64,000 bases of DNA, taken from Azospirillum agricola. Its GTDB lineage: Bacteria; Pseudomonadota; Alphaproteobacteria; Azospirillales; Azospirillaceae. Positions within the stretch are counted from its first letter, which is position 1; the number at the start of each line of letters is the position of its first letter. The stretch is taken from the NCBI RefSeq assembly GCF_017876095.1, contig NZ_JAGINM010000006.1:248001-312000 (forward strand), in the 5' to 3' direction. The position numbers and the translations under genes are program-made. The notes beneath the pieces were generated by a model that was given only the letters and a program-made list of their open reading frames with translations, did no database searches and was not told the origin of the DNA. Below are positions 16,523 through 23,170 of this stretch, piece by piece.

Positions 16523-16978
16523 TCAGCGCTGCCGGGCCAGACCCCGCTGGCCGGCGACGTTGCCGAGACCGGCCGCCACGTTGGTGGCCAGATCGACGTT
16601 GGTGCTGACCAGCGGCCCGCGCCCCGTCATGTTCAGCCCGACCTGCACACCGTTGCCCTGCATGCCGAGAACGCGCTGCTGGGCGCTGTTGCCGATGCCG
16701 GCCGCCGTGTTGGTCGCCACGCCGACGTTGGTGCTGACCAGCGGGTTGACCAGACCGCCGCCGGCCAGACCGCCGCCGGGCGTGCCCTGCATCGTCATTA
16801 CCCGCTGCTGGGCGCTGTTGCCGATGCCCGCCGCCGTGTTGGTGGAGGTCCCGACGTTGGTGGAGGTCAACCCGCCGAAGCCGGGGAAGGCGCCGGGACG
16901 CACCGGTACATTGTCGGCCATGGCGGGGGCGGCGAGCAGGGCGACGGCGAAACCGCTGAGCAGGACGGAGCGGATCAT
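16523..16978 (-). CDS. Secreted curlin-like repeat protein
   Basis: A 151-residue protein with a signal peptide (SVLLSGFAVALLAAPAMA, then DN). The mature region has three clear repeats of about 35-40 residues, each S-T-N-V-x-x-x-T-N-x-A-A-G-I/L-G-N-x-A-x-Q-R (NTAAGIGNSAQQ twice, NVAAGLGNVAGQ once), followed by a Met-Gln-Gly turn in two of them. The regular Asn ladder and Gly/Gln positions predict a beta-solenoid or amyloid strand-turn-strand, like curlin. The copies are more regular here than in the genes at 494 and 17043, which fits a major subunit (inference). It is 64 bases downstream of the right-arm copy. Confidence 0.75.
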   Translation of the reverse strand: MIRSVLLSGFAVALLAAPAMADNVPVRPGAFPGFGGLTSTNVGTSTNTAAGIGNSAQQRVMTMQGTPGGGLAGGGLVNPLVSTNVGVATNTAAGIGNSAQQRVLGMQGNGVQVGLNMTGRGPLVSTNVDLATNVAAGLGNVAGQRGLARQR

Positions 16979-17042
16979 GATGGCGATCTCCTCGGCGAAT
17001 GTTTGCGGCGAGAGGGTTGCGGCAGGGCGTTGCGGGGATTGC

Positions 17043-17516
17043 TCAGCGCTGCTGGAGGAGGGCGCGCTGCCCGGCGAAATTGCCGATGCCGGCCGACAGG
17101 TTCTGGACGTTGCCGAGGTTGCCGCCGCCGGGCAGCGGGGAGCGGCTGCCGAACTGCTGGACCAGGGCGCTCTGCGAGGCGCGGTTGCCGATGCCGGCCG
17201 CCGTGTTGCCGACGATGGCGGTGTTGGAGCCGCCGCCGACCAGCGGGGCGCCGAGGACGCGGCCGGGGCCGCCCTGCATCACGGTGGCGCCCTGGCGGGC
17301 GACGTTGCCGACACCCGCCGCCAGGTTGCTGACGTCGGCGGTGTTGGCGGTGCCGAGGATGCTGCCGCCGGTCGCCTGCCGGGTCATCGCCGACTGAAGC
17401 GCCACGTTGCCGACGCCGGCCGCGGTGTTCGAGATCGAGCTGACGTTCTGGGCGAAGGCCGGGGCCGACAGCAGGGCGACGGTGGCGAAGCCGGCGAACA
17501 GGGCGGTGCGGATCAT
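17043..17516 (-). CDS. Secreted curlin-like repeat protein (right copy)
   Basis: This is the inverted-repeat twin of the gene at 494-967: 157 residues with the same signal peptide and four N-x-A-A-G-x-G-N-x-A-x-Q repeats. The only residue difference I see is Ala for Val in RQGATVMQGG. Here it heads a probable operon with the curlin-like gene at 16523, the Cys-repeat protein and the Crp-type regulator. The left copy is followed by different genes. The near identity points to recent duplication or ongoing gene conversion between the arms. Confidence 0.75.
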   Translation of the reverse strand: MIRTALFAGFATVALLSAPAFAQNVSSISNTAAGVGNVALQSAMTRQATGGSILGTANTADVSNLAAGVGNVARQGATVMQGGPGRVLGAPLVGGGSNTAIVGNTAAGIGNRASQSALVQQFGSRSPLPGGGNLGNVQNLSAGIGNFAGQRALLQQR

Positions 17517-17662
17517 GGCGCGTCTTCCTTCATGGCGGGAATAAGGGGCGGGAATAAGGGGCGGGGAGGAGGGAGGCGAGGCCGGCGGTGGCTGGCCGTC
17601 CTGGCCGTCTGCCCTGTCACCGTCTCGATGACCGGACACTAATCCCGCTCCGGATCCCCCGC

Positions 17663-17678
17663 TGTGAGCCGCGCCACA
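17663..17678. promoter_or_regulatory. CRP-like palindrome upstream of curlin-like operon (right copy)
   Basis: Read on the minus strand this is TGTGGCGCGGCTCACA, identical to the left-arm site at 332-347. It is about 147 bases upstream of the start at 17516, the same distance as in the left arm. Confidence 0.5.
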
Positions 17679-17724
17679 AACCCGTGCTCTTTCCCTGCCG
17701 GCGCCTTTCCCACCCGGTCCCGCC

Positions 17725-18609
17725 CTATTTCTCCCCGAAGAAGGCGAGCAGCGCGTCCGCCGTCTCCTCCGGCCGTTCCTCCGGCAGGAAATGGCCGGCG
17801 GGAAGCGCCGTCCCCCGGATGGCGGGGGCGTAGCGGCGCCAGATCGCCAGCGGGTCGGGGTAGAGGCGGCCGACCGTGCTGCGCGAGCCCCACAGCGCCA
17901 GCGCCGGACAGGTCACGACCCGGCCGGCGTCGCGGTCGATGCGGTCGTGGATGAGGTCGATGCCGGCGGCGGCGCGGTAATCCTCGCACATGGCGTGGAC
18001 GGCGACCGGATCGCGGAACGCCTCGCGGTAGGCGGCGACCGCCTCCTCGCCGAAGGTGTCGGGCGCCGACCCCCAGGAGCCCAGCGTGCGCCGCAGGTAA
18101 TAGTCGGGATCCAGCCCGATCATGTGCTCGGGCAGGCCGTTGGGCTGGATCAGGAAGAACCAGTGGAAATAGGCGGTGGCCATCGCCTGGTCGGCGCGCT
18201 CGAACACCTCGACGGTCGGGATGATGTCGAGGAAGGCGACGCTCTCCACCGCGTCCGGATGGTCGAGCGTCAGCCGGTGCGCCACGCGGGCGCCACGGTC
18301 GTGCCCGGCGAGCCGGAAACGGTCGAAGCCCAGCGCCGCCATCGCCTCCACCTGGTCGCGGGCGGTGCTGCGCTTGCAGTAGGTCAGGTGCTCCGGATCG
18401 CCCGGCGGCTTGGAGGAACGGCCGTAGCCGCGCAGGTCGGTGGCGACGACGGTGAAGCGCTGCGCCAACCGTGGGGCGACCCGGTGCCACATCACATGGG
18501 ACTGCGGGAAGCCGTGGAGAAGCAGCAGGGGCGGCCCCGCCCCACCGATCCGCGCCTGGATCTCCACGCCCGTGACGCGGATGCGCCGTTCCGTGAATCC
18601 CTCGAACAT
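17725..18609 (-). CDS. Alpha/beta hydrolase, haloacetate (fluoroacetate) dehalogenase-like
   Basis: A 294-residue protein of the alpha/beta-hydrolase fold. The nucleophile motif is GHDRG with Asp104 and the following Arg-x-x-Arg (DRGARVAHR). Together with HWFF (about 150) and a late catalytic His in AGHFLPEE, this matches the fluoroacetate dehalogenase subfamily, which uses Asp, Arg pairs, His and Trp to displace halide from haloacetates. The oxyanion motif LLLHGFPQSHVMW is present. Related epoxide hydrolases share the Asp nucleophile, so the substrate is not certain. The start at 18609 has a G-rich Shine-Dalgarno and gives the family length. It ends near the inverted-repeat arm. Confidence 0.8.
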   Translation of the reverse strand: MFEGFTERRIRVTGVEIQARIGGAGPPLLLLHGFPQSHVMWHRVAPRLAQRFTVVATDLRGYGRSSKPPGDPEHLTYCKRSTARDQVEAMAALGFDRFRLAGHDRGARVAHRLTLDHPDAVESVAFLDIIPTVEVFERADQAMATAYFHWFFLIQPNGLPEHMIGLDPDYYLRRTLGSWGSAPDTFGEEAVAAYREAFRDPVAVHAMCEDYRAAAGIDLIHDRIDRDAGRVVTCPALALWGSRSTVGRLYPDPLAIWRRYAPAIRGTALPAGHFLPEERPEETADALLAFFGEK

Positions 18610-18735
18610 CGTTGCCCCCCGTTGCGTCCAGAAGCCCGATCGGCCTCCATCATCGGACGCAACCCCAATCCGGGCAACGGGTTCCAACGGGATCTTCGGA
18701 GGAGGGAGCCGGGTCCCGGCCGGTGCCTCGCCCCC

Positions 18736-19314
18736 TCAACCGATCGTGTGCTCGACCAGGATCTTGGCGCCGATGCCGATCAGCACCAGCCCGCCGGCCA
18801 GCTCGGCCCAGCGGCCGAGGCGGCTGCCGGCGGCGCGGCCGATGAGGACGCCGCCGAAGGCGACCGCGAAGGTCACGGCGCCGATCAGCGCCGCCGTGGT
18901 CACCATGTCGACGTCGACCATCGCGAGGCCGGCGCCGACCGCCGCCGCGTCGATGCTGGTGGCGATCGCCGTGGTCAGCAGGGCGAGCCATTCGTTGCGT
19001 CCCGAACGGACCGGACCGCAATCCGACTCCCCCTCCTCCTCGGAATCGAGGATGGCGTTGCGGATCATCGCGCCGCCGACGGCAAGCAGCAGACCGAAGG
19101 CGATCCAATGGTCGACCGCCTCGACGAGGCTGGCGAAGGCGATGCCGACCGCCCAGCCGATCAGCGGCATGGCGCACTGCGCGACGCCGAAGGCCATGCC
19201 GACCCGCATCGCCTCGGGCAGGCCGGGACGGCGCGAGCAGGCGCCGCGGCTGAGGGCGGCGGCGAAGGAATCCATGGACAGGCTGAAGGCTAGGGCCAGG
19301 GAGGTCCCGAACAT
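18736..19314 (-). CDS. mntP: Manganese efflux pump MntP
   Basis: A 192-residue inner-membrane protein with six predicted helices in two repeats. The hallmark Asp residues lie in helix 1 (LAFSLSMDSFAAAL) and helix 4 (TAIATSIDAAAVG), as in MntP/YebN, which exports excess Mn2+. A short charged loop (about residues 85-100, SEEEGESD) separates the halves. The ATG at 19314 has GAGGA upstream. The frame runs open far upstream only because the leader is GC-rich. That leader carries a yybP-ykoY manganese riboswitch, which fixes both identity and regulation: expression should rise when Mn2+ is high. Confidence 0.9.
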   Translation of the reverse strand: MFGTSLALAFSLSMDSFAAALSRGACSRRPGLPEAMRVGMAFGVAQCAMPLIGWAVGIAFASLVEAVDHWIAFGLLLAVGGAMIRNAILDSEEEGESDCGPVRSGRNEWLALLTTAIATSIDAAAVGAGLAMVDVDMVTTAALIGAVTFAVAFGGVLIGRAAGSRLGRWAELAGGLVLIGIGAKILVEHTIG

Positions 19315-19389
19315 CGACGAATCCTCGGCCAAGCGGATTTCAGTGGATACAGGCGGACTCCGGCTGGCCTGCGGAGATGCCCGTTCCAC

Positions 19390-19510
19390 TGGTCTCGCCT
19401 GGCTGGTCCGAAGACGGCTGTCCGCGCCATGGCGGTTCGGCGCACCCGCCGGAACCGTCCAAGTCTGTTGACGCGAACCCCTCCAACGCCGGAGGGTGGC
19501 TACTCCCCAA
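19390..19510 (-). promoter_or_regulatory. yybP-ykoY manganese riboswitch in mntP leader
   Basis: On the minus strand the leader reads GGGGAGTAGCC, then a GC-rich stem-loop, GTTCGCGTCAACA, a second stem, ATGGCGCGGAC, and GGCGAGACC. This order (GGGGAGUAGCC ... GUCAACA ... AUGGC ... GCGAGAC) follows the leader of E. coli mntP, a known Mn2+-sensing yybP-ykoY element. The 3' end is about 75 bases before the ATG. Confidence 0.85.
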
Positions 19511-19521
19511 TGACGCACAAA

Positions 19522-19550
19522 CTCCTAACGGCGCCGGACGCCGGGGTCAA
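19522..19550 (-). promoter_or_regulatory. Candidate sigma-70 promoter of mntP
   Basis: TTGACC (19550-19545) and TAGGAG (19527-19522) are 17 bases apart on the minus strand. This would start RNA around 19515, directly before the riboswitch. The -10 box is weak (3 of 6). Confidence 0.4.
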
Positions 19551-19617
19551 GAATTTTGCGCCCCGCGATCCCGCACTGCGGCATCCTGTCCAGCGCGATG
19601 CGCCATCAGCCAATCCG

Positions 19618-20937
19618 CTACCAACCAACCCGGCGGTGCGCGATCCGGCCGCGCAGGTAGGTCGCCGCCACCGCGCGGTCGTCGCCCAGCGTCATCAGCA
19701 CGAACAGCTCCTCCTCCAGGTCGCCGTCCACCGTCGTCATGCGATGTCGCATAGCCGGGGTGGCGCGCGGGTCCAGAACCACCAGATCGGCCCAGCGCCC
19801 CGGCTCCAGCGCGCCGATCTCCGCCTCCAGGCCCAGCGCCGCCGCGTTGCCGCGCGTCATCAGGTCGAAGGCGGCGAGCGCCGGCAGGTTCTGGCGGTTC
19901 AGTTGCAGGACCTTGTAGGCCTCCCCCGCCGTGCGCAGCATGGAATAGCTGGTGCCGCCGCCGACGTCGGTCGCCAGCGCCGTGCGCACCGGCCGGTCGG
20001 CCCGCGCCAGCGCCGCCCGGTCGAACAGCCCGCTGCCGATGAACAGGTTGGAGGTCGGGCAGAAGACGGCGACCGATCCCGTCTCCGACAGCCGGCCCAT
20101 CTCGGCCTCCGACAGGTGGATGCAATGGCCGAACAGCGAGGTCGGCCCGAGCAGCCCGAAGCGGTCGTAGACGTCGGTGTAGTCGCGGGCGGCGGGGAAC
20201 AGCCGGCGGACGGTGGCGATCTCTTCGGCGTTCTCCGACAGGTGGGTCTGCATGTGGACGCCCGCATGCTCGCGCAGCAGGGCGCCCGCCGCCTCCAGCT
20301 GCGCCTCGGTCGAGGTGATGGCGAAGCGCGGCGTCACCGCGTAGCGCTGGCGCCCGTGGCCGTGCCAGCGCGCGATCAGCGCCTTGCTGTCGGCGTAGCC
20401 GCTCTCGGCAGTGTCGGTCAGGGCGGCCGGGGCGTGGCGGTCCATCATCACCTTGCCGGCGATCAGGCCGGCGCCGCGCCGCTCGGCCTCGGCGAACAGG
20501 GCGTCGACCGATTGCGGGTGGACCGAGCCGTAGGCGACAGCGGTCGTCGTGCCGTTGCGCAAAAGCTCGTCGAGGAAGAAGGCCGCCCCCGCCGCCGCGT
20601 GGGCCGGGTCGGCGTATCTCTGCTCCTCGATGAAGGTGTATTTCTCCAGCCAGTCGAGCAGCCGCGCCCCGTAGGAGGCGATGACCTGGGTCTGCGGGAA
20701 ATGGATGTGGGTGTCGATGAAGCCGGGCAGGATCAGCCCGTCCGGGTGATGCTCGACCGCGACGCCTTCCGGCAGCCGGCCGCGCAGGCCGGCGTAGTCG
20801 CCGACGGCAGCGATCCGCCCGTCCTTGACCAGCACCAGCCCGTCCTCGATGAACCGGTAACTGCCGGCGTCGCCCGGCCCGTCGGGCGCGCGACGGAAGC
20901 TGAGCAGGCGGCCACGGATCGCGGTGGTGTCGGTCAT
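19618..20937 (-). CDS. guaD: Guanine deaminase
   Basis: A 439-residue amidohydrolase converting guanine to xanthine and ammonia. Visible family motifs are the metal-binding DTHIHFPQ, the THLSEN motif (QTHLSENAEEI), LFGHCIHLS, the substrate motif CPTSNLFIGSG and a late Asp in ALATDVGGGTS. The length fits GuaD. Its start is 13 bases after the stop of puuD on the same strand, so the two form a purine-degradation pair: guanine to xanthine here, urate oxidation by the neighbour. Xanthine dehydrogenase is not in the window. Confidence 0.92.
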   Translation of the reverse strand: MTDTTAIRGRLLSFRRAPDGPGDAGSYRFIEDGLVLVKDGRIAAVGDYAGLRGRLPEGVAVEHHPDGLILPGFIDTHIHFPQTQVIASYGARLLDWLEKYTFIEEQRYADPAHAAAGAAFFLDELLRNGTTTAVAYGSVHPQSVDALFAEAERRGAGLIAGKVMMDRHAPAALTDTAESGYADSKALIARWHGHGRQRYAVTPRFAITSTEAQLEAAGALLREHAGVHMQTHLSENAEEIATVRRLFPAARDYTDVYDRFGLLGPTSLFGHCIHLSEAEMGRLSETGSVAVFCPTSNLFIGSGLFDRAALARADRPVRTALATDVGGGTSYSMLRTAGEAYKVLQLNRQNLPALAAFDLMTRGNAAALGLEAEIGALEPGRWADLVVLDPRATPAMRHRMTTVDGDLEEELFVLMTLGDDRAVAATYLRGRIAHRRVGW

Positions 20938-20950
20938 GGTTGCAGTCCCG

Positions 20951-22150
20951 TCAGCGCGTGGTATCCCCGGACCATGCGGCCAGGATGGCGCGCTCGTCCG
21001 GTGTGATCTGCGTGATGTTGGCCGGCGGCATGGCCCGGCTCAGGCCCGCCTGCAAGCGGATCTCCGTCGCATGGCGGCGGATCGCCGCCTCGCCGTCCAG
21101 CACCACCCCGCGCGGCGGCGTGGCGATGCCCTCCCAGACCGGCTCGGCGGCGTGGCACATGCTGCAACGGGACAACACGATCTCCTCGACCTGGGTGAAG
21201 CTGACCCTGGTCGGAAGCGCGGCGGCCGTCCCCCCGGCCGGCAGGGCGGGGCCGAAGCTGCTCAGCCACGCCGCCGCCAGCATCCCGGCGGCGGCCACCC
21301 CCCAGGTCCACCAGGGCGATCCCTTGCCGGCGTGCTGGCTGTTGAAGAAATGGCGGATCGAGGCGCCGACCACCAGCACCAGCGCCACCATCACCCAGTT
21401 GAAGCGGGTCGATGTGACCAGCGGGTAATGGTTGGCGATCATCAGGAAGACCACCGGCAGGGTCAGGTAGTTGTTGTGCAGCGAGCGCTGCTTGGCCTGA
21501 CGGCCCAGCGCCGGGTCGGGGGTCTCGCCGCGCAGCATGGCGGCGACGGTCTTGCGCTGGTTGGGGATGATCAGCAGGAAGACGTTGGCCGCCATCATGG
21601 TCGCCATCAGCGCGCCCATCTGGAGCATGGCGCCGCGCCCGCTGAAGACCCGCGTCATCGCCCAGGCGGTCGCCACCAGCAGGACGAAGCCCGCCGCCGC
21701 CAGCGCCGCGTCGTTGCGGCCGAGCGGCGACTTGCACATCCGGTCATAGGCGACCCAGCCCAGGGCCAGCGCGCCGACGCTGGCGGCGATCGCCTGCCAC
21801 GGCGCCAGTGCCATGACGTCCTGGTCGATCAGGAACAGGTCGGCGCCCCGGTAGTAGAGCACGCACATCAGGAAGAAGCCGCTGATCCAGGTGGCGTAGG
21901 ATTCCCACTTGAACCAGGTCAGATCCTCCGGCAGCTGCGGCGGGGCGACCATGTACTTGGTCATGTGGTAGAAGCCGCCGCCATGGATCTGCCAGGCGTC
22001 GCCCGCCGTGCCGGCCGGCGCCCCCGTCCGCCTGCGCAGCGAGGCGTCGAGATGGATGAAGTAGAAGGACGACCCGATCCAGGCGATGGCGGTGATGACG
22101 TGCAGCCACCGCGCCACGGCGTTGATCCACTCCCACAGGATGGGTTCCAT
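20951..22150 (-). CDS. puuD: Urate hydroxylase PuuD (membrane urate oxidase with C-terminal cytochrome c)
   Basis: A 399-residue integral membrane protein. The first ~300 residues have about eight helices with the PuuD family pattern (WLHVITAIAWIGSSFYFIHL, QIHGGGFYH, WFKWESYATWISGF, LHNNYLTLPVVFLMI). The C-terminal ~90 residues form a c-type cytochrome with a single heme site, CSMCH, and a distal Met in RAMPPANIT. PuuD oxidises urate to 5-hydroxyisourate and passes electrons to the respiratory chain through its cytochrome domain. ATG 22150 with GGGGAGA at 9 bases was preferred to GTG 22159. It lies upstream of guaD in the same operon. Confidence 0.9.
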   Translation of the reverse strand: MEPILWEWINAVARWLHVITAIAWIGSSFYFIHLDASLRRRTGAPAGTAGDAWQIHGGGFYHMTKYMVAPPQLPEDLTWFKWESYATWISGFFLMCVLYYRGADLFLIDQDVMALAPWQAIAASVGALALGWVAYDRMCKSPLGRNDAALAAAGFVLLVATAWAMTRVFSGRGAMLQMGALMATMMAANVFLLIIPNQRKTVAAMLRGETPDPALGRQAKQRSLHNNYLTLPVVFLMIANHYPLVTSTRFNWVMVALVLVVGASIRHFFNSQHAGKGSPWWTWGVAAAGMLAAAWLSSFGPALPAGGTAAALPTRVSFTQVEEIVLSRCSMCHAAEPVWEGIATPPRGVVLDGEAAIRRHATEIRLQAGLSRAMPPANITQITPDERAILAAWSGDTTR

Positions 22151-22172
22151 CGCAGACACTCTCCCCTTCTCA

Positions 22173-22187
22173 CCGCCCTTCGGGCGG
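22173..22187. other. GC hairpin between tetR-type gene and puuD
   Basis: CCGCCC-TTC-GGGCGG forms a tight 6-base-pair hairpin in the 174-base gap, about 20 bases ahead of the puuD start. No T-run follows on either strand. It could contribute to termination of the regulator transcript or to puuD leader structure. Confidence 0.4.
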
Positions 22188-22324
22188 GCAGCCGGCCCGG
22201 ATGGCTGGTTGAGCGGAGTCTAAAGCCATCGCGGCGGCTTGGGAAACCGGGTGCGCGTTCCCAACAGCTTCAAAGAATGGCGAAGAATGCGCGGGCGGCC
22301 GGACGCTCCCGAAACCCTCGCCGC

Positions 22325-22963
22325 CTAGGCGCGCGGGCGCAAGCCGTCCAGCAGCAGCCCGATCGACTGGCGCGCGATCGCCTCCACGTCGAGGTCGCCG
22401 TCGGGGCGGTACCAGCGGGCGATCCAGCTCAGGGCGCCCGACAGGGTGAAGGCGGCGATCTTCGGGTCGCAGGGCGCGATCGAGCCCTCCGCCACGCCGC
22501 GTTCGATCAGGGTGCGGAACTTCAGGTCGATGCGGCGCTTCAGGGCGCGCATGGTGCGCCGGCTCTCGCCCGTCAGCGGCTCCTCGCCGACGCGGATCAC
22601 GCACATGCCGAAATCGGCGGTGACGATGCCGACATAGGTGGTCATCACCGCGACCAGCTCGTCGTACGCGCTGCCGCCATGACCGATGACCTCGTTCGAA
22701 GCCGAATCGAGCAGTTCCAGCCCGATCCGCACGCACTCGAACAGGATTTCCTCCTTGTTTTTCACGTAATAGTAGATTGTCGGCTTGGTAACATTCAACC
22801 GACGGGCGATATCGTCCAGCGAGGTGGCGTAGTAACCCATCTCGTTGAACGCCTGCGCCGCCGTCCGCAGGACGGCGATGCGCTTTTCCTCGCGCTCGTT
22901 CCGCCGGTCCGTCGGTGTCTTCCACGGCGATTCCGACATGCTGCTCCGGCTCCCCTGCCCCAT
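22325..22963 (-). CDS. TetR-family transcriptional regulator
   Basis: A 212-residue regulator. The N-terminal HTH reads FNEMGYYATSLDDIARRLNV then TKPTIYYYVKNKEEIL, a standard TetR DNA-binding domain. The C-terminal ligand domain is helical with no identifiable ligand. Within TetR proteins, the YYYVKNKEEIL form and the adjacent CoA-ligase genes resemble regulators of acyl-CoA catabolism (KstR2/PaaR/FadR-like). ATG 22963 has AAGGAAGGG at good spacing; ATG 22939 is an alternative. It is divergent from the acyl-CoA ligase gene at 23171, with a palindrome in between. Confidence 0.88.
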   Translation of the reverse strand: MGQGSRSSMSESPWKTPTDRRNEREEKRIAVLRTAAQAFNEMGYYATSLDDIARRLNVTKPTIYYYVKNKEEILFECVRIGLELLDSASNEVIGHGGSAYDELVAVMTTYVGIVTADFGMCVIRVGEEPLTGESRRTMRALKRRIDLKFRTLIERGVAEGSIAPCDPKIAAFTLSGALSWIARWYRPDGDLDVEAIARQSIGLLLDGLRPRA

Positions 22964-23075
22964 CGCCCTTCCTTCCCACCTCGCGGCTCCGCTGTCCAGA
23001 CCCGTCCGCACCGAAAGCGGATGCGGCAATGAGCCGTCCGGCGCATTGTTCGCGTGACCCGCTTGTTCTCAACTC

Positions 23076-23087
23076 TACTTTCAAGTA
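23076..23087. promoter_or_regulatory. Candidate TetR operator between divergent genes
   Basis: TACTTTCAAGTA is a palindrome with 5-base arms in an AT-richer patch of the 207-base divergent gap. A further half-site CAAGTA lies at 23101-23106. The pattern and position fit an operator for the flanking TetR-family protein; binding is unproven. Confidence 0.4.
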
Positions 23088-23170
23088 ACATATATTCCAA
23101 CAAGTAGATCAAGAAGGCCGGCCTCCGCGCTCCGGTGCCGGTCCACAGGCAAGAACCGGGAGAACACGCA

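Larger units (their letters stand above)
17030..17700 (-). repeat. Right arm of the long inverted repeat
   Basis: Reverse complement of the left arm at about 302-979, with about four substitutions across the gene and its immediate upstream region. Similarity fades towards 17700, next to the end of the hydrolase gene at 17725. Recombination between the arms would invert the ~16 kb block and swap which genes follow each copy. Confidence 0.9.
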
